A stretch of DNA of 64,000 nucleotides from Rhodococcus sp. P1Y (GCF_003641205.1 NZ_CP032762.1:1550001-1614000), one strand, 5' to 3'; shown: positions 9,461 through 18,327, counted from the first letter of the stretch. Notes: generated by a model from the letters alone, not told the origin. Made by a program: numbers and translations.

Positions 9461-9544
9461 TGAGCTGACACCCTTTTTGCCAACCTGACACGCATTCTAT
9501 GACCAGAGAGGGTGTGTCAGGTCGGCAAAAGTGGTGTCAGCTCA
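9461..9544. repeat. Family A palindromic repeat, copy A2
   Basis: Outer arms TGAGCTGACACC (9461-9472) and GGTGTCAGCTCA (9533-9544) are perfectly complementary. Inner arms TTTTGCCAACCTGACAC and GTGTCAGGTCGGCAAAA pair with one mismatch. The element lies between two convergent genes and contains the stop codon of the leftward one. Confidence 0.75.
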
Positions 9545-10480
9545 GTCGAACTTCAGCGTCGGAGGCGGAAATTTCGCGGCACGGTCCGCTGCTGCTCGGA
9601 TCAGACGGGCGACATGCTCGGGTCTGTTGAGGTCGGCCCACGTCAACCGTATGACCTGTGCACCGCCCGACCGCATTCGGTCCTCGCGCACCTTCTCTTT
9701 CCACGCCACATCCGACGGGGTTTCGCCTTCGGGAACCAGACGGCCGTACTTGACCTTCCCATCGAATTCGATCACCGTGAAGATACCGTCCAGGTAGAAG
9801 TCGACGCGCGCGACTATGCCGTCGTCGTCGGCGATGCGTACCTGTAGTCGCGGTGTGTATCCCAAGCTGTGCAGCAGGATTCGGCAACGTGATTCTCCGA
9901 CGCTCTCGGACTTGGCGTCCATGAATTCGGCGACCCGACGGGCCTTGCGGTTGTGCGGATGAGTCGGACACGCATCCAGGACGGCAATCACGTGTTCTGG
10001 TGTCACTCCTCCGATGCGAGCCGCGAGATCTGCTATACAGACGGCAGTGTCGAACGTGATCGATCGCCCGACGTCCGCCACGGTCCGAGCGAGCGCTGTG
10101 ACTGGTATGCCATCGACGGTGGTCACTTCCGAGTCCGCATAGGGCGTGCCGTGTACTACCCGGAGTGTGCTGGTTCGTGCGCCGCCGGTTCTGTTGCGGG
10201 TGATGTGAACTCGTCGTAGCTCAGCAGTCGGCACATCCAGTCCGTGGAATACCGCCGCGGTGGCGTGGCTGAGCACCGCATCCTTCGCTGTCGACGCATC
10301 CAGAACTGCTTCCGCGACGATCCGATGCTTGTCCGTAGCGGACAATGCCTCGAATTCGCTTCTCCTGACGTACCTTCCGGGACGAAGTCGTCGCCAGGTG
10401 TTGGTCCGGCAGAAGCGCTGCAGTTCGACGTCGGTCACACCTCGTGCGAGTGCGTCCGATCTGGACACGATTCGGGTCAT
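9542..10480 (-). CDS. AbiEi-like HTH protein with PD-(D/E)XK/DUF559-like C-terminus
   Basis: 312 aa from the ATG at 10480. The N-terminal 60 residues resemble the winged-helix domain of AbiEi-type antitoxins (ALARGVTDVELQRFCRTNTW, then RRLRPGRYV). A middle domain matches the usual actinobacterial layout (SHATAAVFHGLDVP, VTALARTVADVG). The C-terminus (about 226-245) has VDFYLDG followed by VIEFDGKVKY, the D and E-x-D-G-K pattern of Vsr/DUF559 endonuclease folds. No toxin partner lies next to it, so it is probably a solitary family member of unknown role. A divergent relative is at 43696. Confidence 0.65.
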   Translation of the reverse strand: MTRIVSRSDALARGVTDVELQRFCRTNTWRRLRPGRYVRRSEFEALSATDKHRIVAEAVLDASTAKDAVLSHATAAVFHGLDVPTAELRRVHITRNRTGGARTSTLRVVHGTPYADSEVTTVDGIPVTALARTVADVGRSITFDTAVCIADLAARIGGVTPEHVIAVLDACPTHPHNRKARRVAEFMDAKSESVGESRCRILLHSLGYTPRLQVRIADDDGIVARVDFYLDGIFTVIEFDGKVKYGRLVPEGETPSDVAWKEKVREDRMRSGGAQVIRLTWADLNRPEHVARLIRAAADRAAKFPPPTLKFD

Positions 10481-10636
10481 GGGTGAATAGTCGCGGCACA
10501 CTCCACGCCGAACAAGACCCGATCCCGGAATTGTGGATAAAGCCTGTAGCTGTGGATAACTGGGCCTCGTGGCGCGAGTGTGCGGAGTTTGGTGGGCATA
10601 CCTGTGCTAAGGGCGGAGAACCGAGGATTCGGCGGG

Positions 10637-10720
10637 GAGCTAGCACCCCTATTGACAAGTTCGCACCCCTGCTCGGATCAGAGCAGGGGTGCGAACTTGG
10701 TAAAAAGGGTGTCAGGTTAC
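10637..10720. repeat. Family A palindromic repeat, copy A3
   Basis: A perfect 19-bp stem: CAAGTTCGCACCCCTGCTC (10656-10674), 6-nt loop, and its complement (10681-10699). The outer flanks GCACCCCTATTGA and TAAAAAGGGTGTCAGG match the other family A copies. It overlaps the stop codon of the leftward Fe-S gene and could act as its terminator. Confidence 0.75.
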
Positions 10721-13700
10721 TTCTTGCGACCTGGAACCTTTGCGCCCGGACGGAATCCGAGTCCACCCGGTTTGGCCGGAGGCGGAGTTCGGGTGTCAGC
10801 GTTCGACGAGGAACTCTCCGCGTCGGACGCCGAAGCCTCGGCAGTGGTGTCCTCGGCTGCTGTCTCCTCGGCTACCGGGGTTTCGGTCGCCTTCTCCTCT
10901 GTCGCAGGCTGTTCGGACGGTGAAGACTCCGAGGCCGGCGCAGCCTTGCCCGGTGTGCGGGCGCCCGGCTTCTTGAACCCGGACTTGACTGCCAGACCCT
11001 TGGGTTTGACGGTTGGCGTGGATTCTTCGACGCCAGCGGGCTGAGGTTCCCCGCTCGACTCCTCGGGTGCTGCTGTTTCGGCTACCGGTGCTTCCGAGGC
11101 ATTGGCGTCTGCTGGTGCCGTGGTCTCGGACGGTTCTGCAGGCTTGCCCGGAGTTTTCGCCCCGGGCTTCTTGAACCCGGACTTCACAGCGAGACCCTTG
11201 GGCTTGACCGTGGGCTTCGACTCCGCGGCGGGTGCCGACTCGGCAGCGGGTGCCGACGACGTCTCCGCTGCAGGCGATTCTTCAACTGAAGGGGAGTCGC
11301 CTGCGGGTTCGGCAGGAGCCTGAGAGGCCGGCTTGCCCGGAGTCTTCGCGCCGGGCTTCTTGAACCCGGACTTGACTGCCAGACCCTTTGGCTTGACCGT
11401 CGGCGTCGACTCCGCAGATGCGGTCGTCTCAGCAGAAGCCGTTGCCTCAGCTGGTGCAGTTGCTTCGGCAGCCTCGTCAGGAGCGGCCTTCGGTGCAGCG
11501 GCCTTTCCTGGCGCCTTGCCCTTGAGGGCCAGACCCTTGCCGCCGGGCGCCTTTGCGCCACCGGCGAGCCCGAGGCCCTTCGGCTTGGCAGGTGCATCCG
11601 CGGACGCCTCGGTGGTGTCGGCCTTGGCGCCACCAGGCGCCTTGGCTCCCGGCGCCTTCGCGAGGCCCTTCATCTTCAAGCCACCGGCCTTGGGTGCAGG
11701 CGCAGCGGGTGCAGACTTCGCTTCTGCCGGCTCCTCGACGGGCTGGATGCGCTCGGCTTCCTCGACCTCTGCCGCTTCCTCGGTGACGAGCTCCTCTTCC
11801 GGAGTCCGCTCACGAGGAATCACCTTGATGTTCTCGGCCAGAACCGAGGACTCGACGCGGGTGATCGAGTCGAGCATGAGCTGCGCGACGTCGACGACCT
11901 CGACGCCCTCGTGTGCGCCGCCTTCCTGCCGTGCGGTGACTCCGTCGGTGAGCATGACGCGGCAGAACGGGCAACCCGTGGCGATCTTCTTCGGGTTCAT
12001 GCTGAGCGCTTCGTCGACGCGGTCGATGTTGATGCGCTTGCCGATGTTCTCTTCCATCCACATGCGAGCGCCACCGGCACCACAGCACATGGACCGCTCG
12101 CCGTGACGAGGCATTTCCTTCAAATTGGAGCCGGATGCTGCCATGAGCTCGCGGGGGGCGTCGTAGACCTTGTTGTGACGTCCCAGGTAGCACGGGTCGT
12201 GGTAGGTGATGTCCTGGCTGACCGAGGCCACCGGGATCAGCTTCTTCTGCCGCACCAGACGGTTGAGCAGCTGGGTGTGGTGAACCACCTCGTACTCGCC
12301 GCCGACCTGCGGGTATTCGTTGCCGAGCGCGTTGAAGCAGTGCGCACAGGTCACGACGATCTTGCGCTTCTTCTGTTCGACACCCTCGAAGACACTGTTG
12401 AGGGTCTCGATGTTCTGCAGTGCGAGCTGCTGGAACAGGAACTCGTTGCCTGCGCGGCGAGCTGAGTCGCCGGTGCAGGTCTCGTCGGCACCGAGCACCA
12501 TGAACTTGACGCCCGCGGTGGCCAGAAGCTCTGCGACGGCCTTGGTGGTCTTCTTGGCACGGTCTTCGTAGGCGCCGGCGCAGCCGACCCAGAAGAGGTA
12601 CTCGTAGTCCTGGAAGGAGTCGGCGTCCTGGCCGAAGACCGGGATGTCGAAGTCCATCTCGTTGATCCAGTTGAGGCGGTCCTTGGAGTTCTGACCCCAG
12701 GGGTTGCCCTTGTTTTCGAGGTTCTTGAACAGGCCCGCGAGCTCGGACGGGAACTCCGACTCGATCAGGACCTGGTAGCGGCGCATGTCGATGATGTGGT
12801 CGACGTGCTCGATATCGACGGGGCACTGCTCGACGCATGCGCCACACGTGGTGCAGCTCCACAGAACCTCGGGGTCGATGATGCCGCCCTCGATGGCGTC
12901 GGCGACGAGCTTGCGATCGGCCTCGTCGCGAGCGGCCTGCGGGATCTTGTCGAGCTTGGCCTGATCAGGCTTACCGTCGGCGTCGACGAGTCCGATTTCG
13001 TCGCCTGCCATGTCCTTCTTACCGCCGGCGAGCAGGTACGGAGCCTTCTCGTTGCCGTGGTCGCGCAGCGACATGATGAGCAGCTTCGGGGACAGCGGCT
13101 TTCCGGTGTTCCAGGCGGGGCACTGCGACTGGCAACGCCCGCACTCGGTGCACGTGGTGAAGTCGAGCCAGCCCTTCCAGGTGAAGTCCTCGATCTTGCC
13201 TGCACCGAACGCGTCGACGTCGGGGTCGGCGTCCTCCATGACGAGGACCTTGCCGCCGGACATCATGGGCTTGGCTGCGCCCAGAGCGACGCCGCCGTCG
13301 GCCTCGCGCTTGAAGTAGATGTTGGGGAAGGCGGTGAAACGGTGCCACGCGACGCCCCAGTTGATGTTGCGGCCGACGATGAGCAGCCAGATCATGCCTG
13401 TCATCAGTTTCACGAACGCGAAGACCGAGACCATTTCGGGGCTGGCGGGCAACAGCTTGGCTACCTGCATCGTGAAGAAGTCGGAGTAGACGTCGGCGTG
13501 ACCGTACGTGGCGATCTTGCCGGCCTTGACGAGAATCATGCCGAGGCCTTCGAGGAGAACGATTCCCTCGATGACGTAGGCAACCTTCATCCGTGAGCCG
13601 CTGAAACGCGACTGGCGCTCGGGCTTGCGTGGATGGTTGAGCTGGCGGATGACGATGAGCGTCACGATGCCGACGACCGTTCCGATGCCCAGCAGCTCGT

Positions 13701-14043
13701 CCCACAGGTGCCACGCGAACGTGTTGCCGAAGAGCGGCCAGTGGAATTCGGGGTTGAACGTCTGACCGTATGCCTCGAACCACAGCAGGAATCCGCCGAG
13801 GAAGCCGACCATGACCAGCCAGTGGGCCCACCCGACCGTCCTGAACTTGGTCATGCGGGTGTGGGCGATGAACTCGATCATCATCTGCTTGAAGCGCGGG
13901 ATGAACGGGCGCAGGCGGGTCTTGTCCGGCTGACCCTGGGCGATGGCCGCAACCATCTTCCAGATGCCGCGGAAGAAGTACCCCCAACAGACAAGGCTGA
14001 GGAGGAAACCGACCGTGCCCAACGTGATCGTCAGGGCGTTCAT
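10717..14043 (-). CDS. Membrane Fe-S oxidoreductase (Rv0338c-like) with repetitive Ala/Pro/Lys tail
   Basis: 1108 aa from the ATG at 14043, which starts directly into a membrane helix (ALTITLGTVGFLLSLVCWG). About residues 1-250 hold five or so helices of a NarI/heme-b-like membrane domain. Two 4Fe-4S motifs follow (CTECGRCQSQCP and CTTCGACVEQCP), then two CCG domains (WVGCAGAYEDR and SMCCGAGGARMWMEENIGKR), as in heterodisulfide-reductase/GlpC-type proteins. The likely role is electron transfer between the membrane pool and an unknown partner; the mycobacterial counterpart is reported essential. After about residue 745 comes a low-complexity tail with three near-identical PTVKPKGLAVKSGFKKPGA units plus degenerate ones. 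The tail makes it longer than the roughly 880-aa mycobacterial protein. Confidence 0.88.
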   Translation of the reverse strand: MNALTITLGTVGFLLSLVCWGYFFRGIWKMVAAIAQGQPDKTRLRPFIPRFKQMMIEFIAHTRMTKFRTVGWAHWLVMVGFLGGFLLWFEAYGQTFNPEFHWPLFGNTFAWHLWDELLGIGTVVGIVTLIVIRQLNHPRKPERQSRFSGSRMKVAYVIEGIVLLEGLGMILVKAGKIATYGHADVYSDFFTMQVAKLLPASPEMVSVFAFVKLMTGMIWLLIVGRNINWGVAWHRFTAFPNIYFKREADGGVALGAAKPMMSGGKVLVMEDADPDVDAFGAGKIEDFTWKGWLDFTTCTECGRCQSQCPAWNTGKPLSPKLLIMSLRDHGNEKAPYLLAGGKKDMAGDEIGLVDADGKPDQAKLDKIPQAARDEADRKLVADAIEGGIIDPEVLWSCTTCGACVEQCPVDIEHVDHIIDMRRYQVLIESEFPSELAGLFKNLENKGNPWGQNSKDRLNWINEMDFDIPVFGQDADSFQDYEYLFWVGCAGAYEDRAKKTTKAVAELLATAGVKFMVLGADETCTGDSARRAGNEFLFQQLALQNIETLNSVFEGVEQKKRKIVVTCAHCFNALGNEYPQVGGEYEVVHHTQLLNRLVRQKKLIPVASVSQDITYHDPCYLGRHNKVYDAPRELMAASGSNLKEMPRHGERSMCCGAGGARMWMEENIGKRINIDRVDEALSMNPKKIATGCPFCRVMLTDGVTARQEGGAHEGVEVVDVAQLMLDSITRVESSVLAENIKVIPRERTPEEELVTEEAAEVEEAERIQPVEEPAEAKSAPAAPAPKAGGLKMKGLAKAPGAKAPGGAKADTTEASADAPAKPKGLGLAGGAKAPGGKGLALKGKAPGKAAAPKAAPDEAAEATAPAEATASAETTASAESTPTVKPKGLAVKSGFKKPGAKTPGKPASQAPAEPAGDSPSVEESPAAETSSAPAAESAPAAESKPTVKPKGLAVKSGFKKPGAKTPGKPAEPSETTAPADANASEAPVAETAAPEESSGEPQPAGVEESTPTVKPKGLAVKSGFKKPGARTPGKAAPASESSPSEQPATEEKATETPVAEETAAEDTTAEASASDAESSSSNADTRTPPPAKPGGLGFRPGAKVPGRKK

Positions 14044-14063
14044 GTAAGCGGCCTTTCGTTCAT

Positions 14064-14083
14064 AGGTAGCGAGAGAGCTACCT
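14064..14083. promoter_or_regulatory. Leader hairpin before the Fe-S oxidoreductase gene
   Basis: AGGTAGC-GAGAGA-GCTACCT is a perfect 7-bp stem about 20 bases before the start codon. It could affect translation or bind a regulator; nothing more is visible. Confidence 0.4.
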
Positions 14084-14140
14084 CGGGTCAGCCCGATCAG
14101 CCTAAGAGTAGCGACGCTACCCGCTAGTAACAAGTTCAGT

Positions 14141-14156
14141 GTTACTGGCCAGTAAC
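14141..14156. promoter_or_regulatory. Perfect 16-bp palindrome, probable repressor operator
   Basis: GTTACTGGCCAGTAAC is fully self-complementary. Beside it, AGTAACA and TGTTACT (about 14126-14146) form a second overlapping dyad. This resembles TetR-family operators and lies about 100 bp before the Fe-S gene start. The cognate regulator is not identifiable in the window. Confidence 0.5.
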
Positions 14157-14578
14157 TTAGCGACGGTTCGCGCCCGTCTGCTGGTCACTACGCGACTTGG
14201 CAACTGGTGCGGTGGGCTGGACCGGTCAGTAGGTTCCGTCGCGAGGGTCACGTTATGCGCATGCTCGGACAGCAACTGCGTGAAGGCAGACCTAAGTAGG
14301 GCTCGCGGGTCGTTCGGATGGCTGAATTCTTTTGTGCGAGAATTCGGTTGAATGACATTTTTCGGGCATTTAGCCTGTTCGCGCGCTCGGCGAGTGGCAG
14401 TTGGTAACTAATGGGACTCGCATAGGCGCCAGGACGATAACGTTCGGTCGGTGATGTGGGTTATGCTGCACCCCGCACCGACTTACTCGCGGATTCGGCT
14501 GGGGTGTATCTGCGTCTGACGGGCTACCTCTGTTCGGTACTGCCAGGCTCTCTTGCATAGAAACGGAACAATCTCCAC

Positions 14579-15262
14579 ATGAAACTCAGCAAACTGGTCG
14601 TTACGTCGGCACTTGTCGCCGCCGCAATGGGTCTTGCCAGCGGCACCGCGTACGCAGCCCCAGAAGCTCCCGCAGCGCCCGGCACCTCCGAGGAAATCGG
14701 CTTCGAGTCGAACCTCGAGGACCGCACGATCGTCACGACGATCGACGCCGGTGTCTTCAAGGTCGCCGACGACGGCAAGACCGTCGACGTGCTGGACTCC
14801 AAAGATGCTGTGGTCGTGACACTGCCGCTGTCCTTCAACCTCGGCGGGCTCAACTTCCCTTACGAGCAGAACGTCGACAACGACGGCAAGACTCTCCGTC
14901 TGGTCCCGCAGCTGGACCTGACCAAGGCATCTGCGAATTCGCGCAGCCTCGGCGCCACCCCGGTCGCATCGACCGAGGAGAACCTCATCGCGCAGGAGAC
15001 GTTCGCGTCGCAGCTGGGGATTGCAACCGCAATCGGTGGCTTCACCGGCACCGTAATTGGCGCGACAGTTGGACTGATTGCTTCATGTGGCCTAACGCTG
15101 TGCGCTGGAGCTATCGCGGCTGTTCCTGCCGGAGCCGGAGTTGGCGCTATCATCGGCACAATCGTTGCCGGTGGACCGACACTGGTCGTCGCGGGTATCG
15201 ACTTGCTGAACACCCTGAACTCGGCTCCCGGCACCACCAAGTTCGCGGACAGCATGAACTAG
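14579..15262 (+). CDS. Secreted protein with glycine-zipper C-terminus
   Basis: 227 aa. A clear Sec signal peptide (MKLSKLVVTSALVAAAMGL) ends at ASGTAYA-AP, near residue 27. A polar domain (28-140) follows, then a Gly/Ala-rich hydrophobic stretch (about 145-205) with GxxxG spacing, two Cys (SCGLTLCAG) and VPAGAGVGAIIGTIVAGG. That stretch could insert in a membrane or oligomerise. I recognise no family with a known function; similar proteins of unknown role occur in nocardioform actinobacteria. A strong hairpin terminator follows. Confidence 0.75.
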   Translation: MKLSKLVVTSALVAAAMGLASGTAYAAPEAPAAPGTSEEIGFESNLEDRTIVTTIDAGVFKVADDGKTVDVLDSKDAVVVTLPLSFNLGGLNFPYEQNVDNDGKTLRLVPQLDLTKASANSRSLGATPVASTEENLIAQETFASQLGIATAIGGFTGTVIGATVGLIASCGLTLCAGAIAAVPAGAGVGAIIGTIVAGGPTLVVAGIDLLNTLNSAPGTTKFADSMN

Positions 15263-15274
15263 TCGTTCGAACAC

Positions 15275-15308
15275 AAAGCGCCCGTCACCGGTTGGTGGCG
15301 GGCGCTTT
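15275..15308 (+). terminator. Hairpin terminator after the secreted-protein gene
   Basis: AAAGCGCCCGTCACC pairs with GGTGGCGGGCGCTTT across a 4-nt loop, a 15-bp stem with one G-T pair that starts 13 bases after the stop codon. It also faces the convergent small gene at 15320 and may serve both. Confidence 0.8.
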
Positions 15309-15319
15309 GTCGTGTGTCG

Positions 15320-15511
15320 TTATCCGTAGCGGATGTAGGGCGACGACAGGTTGATCGCTTCGATGACGATGGTGGCGGCGTAACCGAGGAGGTCGAAGCC
15401 GACCCCGAGTAGTGCGAGCATGAGGGGGAGAACCTTCCGTTCGAGTAGACCTGACGTCCGGTGCGGTCTGTGGATTCGGTACTCGCGTACCGGATTGCGC
15501 TCGGTGATCAT
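15320..15511 (-). CDS. Small predicted membrane protein
   Basis: 63 aa from the ATG at 15511. The N-terminus is basic and polar (about 1-26). One long hydrophobic helix (PLMLALLGVGFDLLGYAATI, about 29-50) follows, with a short tail ending YIRYG. No ribosome site is clear and no family is recognised. Support comes from the coherent membrane-protein composition and from a terminator placed between it and the convergent gene. It could be non-coding. Confidence 0.4.
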   Translation of the reverse strand: MITERNPVREYRIHRPHRTSGLLERKVLPLMLALLGVGFDLLGYAATIVIEAINLSSPYIRYG

Positions 15512-15660
15512 ACGACGCGGCGGCGTCCGTCGTAGGTGGTGACGCGCGTCGTCACACGGCCTTGATTGAGCCCGCCGGACCCGAATTCGTGTCCATCCGC
15601 ATGCCGTTCGAACGGATGAATGTTTCCTCACTCTTTACGAACTCTTGGTATGGTCACGGT

Positions 15661-16743
15661 GTGAAAACGGTTGTCCGGTCTGTTACGGCGGAAGTGTTGA
15701 CAGATGCCCGCAGTGTCGAGTCCGAGTGGGCCGAGCTCGCCGAACGGATTGGCGGGAGATTCTCGGCCAGGCCGACCTATGCCCTTCGTGAGCTCGGGGA
15801 CTCTCGCGGATCGACGCGCATCGTCGTTGCTCGTCGTGGAGGCAGTCTCGTGGGCGTGATTCCGCTTGCGGTTCGTCGGTTGGGTGCGTTCGATCTGGCT
15901 CGCCTGGCGGGTTCGGGCCGCGGTATCCCGCAGCAGTTTCTTTGCGAAGACGAGCATGTAGCCGAGGCGCTGTGGGAGACGGTTGCTCGCCGTGGATGGG
16001 TCTTCTATGCGAGTTCCCTGGCGGAGAGAGACCCAGGGTTCGGTGTCCTCGAGCGTGATCCCGGATTCGTCACGAACTCGACGACGGTTGAGACTGCGCC
16101 GTGTATTTCGGTTCCGCGAGGCGTCACGGCGAAGGATCTGCGGAGTCGTCGGACGCGCAAACGTCTCCGGCAGTATCGGAACTCACTTGCTGCGGCTGGC
16201 GCGCCCCTGTCCTACGAAACGATCTCCGGTATCGATCATTTCGATCGCAGGTGGTCCGATATGGCCCGCGTGGCGGAAGCCTCGACCTCGCTGCATCGTC
16301 GACTCAACTATCTTGCTGCACCGGATGGCAGCTTTGCCCATGACTTTCTTCGCGACGAGACAGCGGCAGGCCGAGCGGTCGTGGTGGGATTGGTCGTCGA
16401 CGGTCGTTGGTGCGCGCACGAGATTGCGCTGCGTTCCGGTAATCGACTCGAAGCGTGGCTGGGTCATTACGATCCGGGGTTCTCGCGTTGGCAGCCGGGG
16501 CATCAACTTTCGGAGTGGTTCGTCGACAACCATGATCTTCTCGACGTCACCGAACTGGACCAGGGAATAGGCGTCAACGCCATCAAATCGGCGTGGTCGA
16601 ACTCGTCTACCAACCTGAACAGAGTTGTTGCCGTGCCCTCCCGGTATCGCGCGCCAGGTCTGGTGACCGACGCCGTGATCGCGTGGGAGGGTTCCACGGC
16701 GATTCGTCGGCTGCGCCGACTGGGCGGAACCCTCCTCGCCTGA
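15661..16743 (+). CDS. GNAT/FemAB-like acyltransferase
   Basis: 360 aa from the GTG at 15661. That start is favoured by TATGGT seven bases upstream, which looks like the -10 of a leaderless transcript; upstream in-frame ATGs at 15601 and 15616 are alternatives. The protein has the tandem acetyltransferase layout of the BcsL/CelD-like Acetyltransf_6 group. An N-terminal half carries GGSLVGVIPLAVRRLG; a C-terminal half carries VVVGLVVDGRWCAHEIALRS and LGHYDPGFSRWQPGHQLSEW. Such proteins transfer acyl or aminoacyl groups, often to envelope glycans or peptides. The acceptor here is unknown. Confidence 0.7.
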   Translation: MKTVVRSVTAEVLTDARSVESEWAELAERIGGRFSARPTYALRELGDSRGSTRIVVARRGGSLVGVIPLAVRRLGAFDLARLAGSGRGIPQQFLCEDEHVAEALWETVARRGWVFYASSLAERDPGFGVLERDPGFVTNSTTVETAPCISVPRGVTAKDLRSRRTRKRLRQYRNSLAAAGAPLSYETISGIDHFDRRWSDMARVAEASTSLHRRLNYLAAPDGSFAHDFLRDETAAGRAVVVGLVVDGRWCAHEIALRSGNRLEAWLGHYDPGFSRWQPGHQLSEWFVDNHDLLDVTELDQGIGVNAIKSAWSNSSTNLNRVVAVPSRYRAPGLVTDAVIAWEGSTAIRRLRRLGGTLLA

Positions 16744-16755
16744 CCCCGATAGCAG

Positions 16756-16848
16756 CTACTGAGCCGGAGGCGGAAGCGCAATTACGCTCTGCCACAACAA
16801 CAGTAACTGCTCGGCGAGCTGAATCCAGATAGTCGTGAATGCGGGCAT
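16756..16848 (-). CDS. Possible 30-aa hydrophobic peptide
   Basis: ATG at 16848 with GAGGGGGA seven bases upstream, encoding a 30-residue peptide (MPAFTTIWIQLAEQLLLLWQ, then SVIALPPPAQ). A hydrophobic helix with a Pro-rich end is the shape of small membrane peptides. It sits alone between two unrelated genes. The ribosome site is good, but the ORF is short enough to occur by chance. Confidence 0.3.
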   Translation of the reverse strand: MPAFTTIWIQLAEQLLLLWQSVIALPPPAQ

Positions 16849-17010
16849 GATAGTTCCCCCTCGTCGTATTCGGTCACTCGACCGAAATGGGAACAATACC
16901 GACAATCTGCTTACGCTGGCACAAACGGGGAAGAAGTTTGTGACCGCCAACAAAGAATTCCGCCACGGCGTCGTGCGTGCCGCGGCGGAATTGTTTGTCG
17001 AGCGAGCAGG

Positions 17011-18327
17011 TCAGCCGACGGGCGAGGTTCGAACCGTCGTACCGGTTGCTTGTGCAACCTGGTCGATGGGGATGCCGAGGCTGGCGGTTCCGCCGAACTG
17101 AGCGAGCGCAAGATTCGCTTCCGTGCAGTCCGGCGCGCCACCGCTGTTGGACCCGCTGGTGATGCCGAGGGCGAGTGTTCCCGTGATGATGGCACCTCCG
17201 CTGTCACCTGCGAGCGTGCATGCCGTGCTGGCGAATCCACGGACTGTTCGGCTCGATCCGTCGTCCATGAACAACTGGGTTTCGACGCGATCCGCAGCCA
17301 CCACACCGCACGTGAACGACGAGGACTGTCCCGACTTGCAGACAGGCGCTCCGACGACGGGCGAGGCGGTTCCGGTGATCGTCACCGTGCTGCCGTTGGC
17401 GCCGCGGACGGTCGGGCGGTCGAGACCGGACGAAACGCCCGCGTCGTCGAGCGAGATGACCGACCAGTCCAGGCCGTCGGGTGAGCCGAGGCTCGAACGA
17501 TCGAACGTGCCGATCTTGGTGCTGTCGTGCACATTCGCGGGGTTGGGCAGATAGATCGGCGCGCCACCGACGCCGGTGTCGGCGTTCGGATTGCAGTGGC
17601 CGGCACTGAGATTGACCGGATTGCCCGAACCGTTGACAGCGTTGAACCCGAACGAGCAGATACTGATCTCGGTCGACGGGGTGTCCTTGATGGCGCTCTT
17701 GGTGGTGACGTAGGTGTCGCCGCCCATCGGCGCCGGGTCGACCGGCTTGGGTGGTCCGGGAGTCAGGATGACCTTCAGATTCGCCAGTAGCGTCGGGAGG
17801 TTCAGCGCACTGCCGACGGGGCTGTTGGCCAGGTCGATGACGATCTGGTTGTCGAGGATGTCGATCGACGTCCCGTTCACCTGGCTCGCGACCTCACGCG
17901 GGAGTGACGAGACCCACGAGTTCAGGTCTGCAAGCGACTTCTCGAGCCCGTCCGCGGACACCGGCGCCTGTGCTGTGTCGTACCCGTCCTTGGCCACAGC
18001 GCTAGCAGCGGCCTCCGAGGTCACGGCAACAACGGCCTTACCGTCGGGCCCGATCCACGCACCCGCGAAGTCCGACGGCCTCGACGCACGGAAATCGGAT
18101 GCGTAGGTGGACAACTCCTGCGCCAGCGCGGCGCGGTCCAAATACTCCTGAGGCGAGATCTTCAGATCCCGGACTACAGCGTCGGCCAACTCTCGAGGTA
18201 AGTCGTCCGCCGAACTCTGGCGAACGGGTGATTCAGGGTCTGCCGACGCGGGGGCCGAGAAGATACCGAAGAACAAAAACGCAGTCGAACAGATCACTGC
18301 TGCGCGCAGTGCCCCCGTGTTACGCAT
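17011..18327 (-). CDS. Secreted trypsin-like serine protease (S1 family)
   Basis: 438 aa. The signal peptide (about 1-29) ends at APASADP. Residues 30-200 form a propeptide-like domain (LADAVVRDLKISPQEYLDRA), as in streptogrisin-type zymogens. The catalytic triad is complete: His in NLSAGHCNP, Asp in GLDWSVISLD and Ser in TLAGDSGGAIIT. Paired Cys around the His and Ser (CSF..GHC; CKSG..FTCG; CTLAGDSGG..DCTE) fit secreted disulfides. It probably acts outside the cell. The substrate cannot be told from sequence. Confidence 0.9.
   Translation of the reverse strand: MRNTGALRAAVICSTAFLFFGIFSAPASADPESPVRQSSADDLPRELADAVVRDLKISPQEYLDRAALAQELSTYASDFRASRPSDFAGAWIGPDGKAVVAVTSEAAASAVAKDGYDTAQAPVSADGLEKSLADLNSWVSSLPREVASQVNGTSIDILDNQIVIDLANSPVGSALNLPTLLANLKVILTPGPPKPVDPAPMGGDTYVTTKSAIKDTPSTEISICSFGFNAVNGSGNPVNLSAGHCNPNADTGVGGAPIYLPNPANVHDSTKIGTFDRSSLGSPDGLDWSVISLDDAGVSSGLDRPTVRGANGSTVTITGTASPVVGAPVCKSGQSSSFTCGVVAADRVETQLFMDDGSSRTVRGFASTACTLAGDSGGAIITGTLALGITSGSNSGGAPDCTEANLALAQFGGTASLGIPIDQVAQATGTTVRTSPVG

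Larger units (their letters stand above)
14044..14578. other. Long divergent intergenic region
   Basis: 535 bases between the leftward Fe-S gene and the rightward secreted-protein gene. It holds the hairpin at 14064-14083, the GTAGCGACGCTAC near-palindrome at 14108-14120, the 16-bp palindrome at 14141-14156, and GAATTC repeated around 14324-14346. No ORF here has convincing codon usage or a ribosome site. It probably carries both promoters. Confidence 0.6.
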
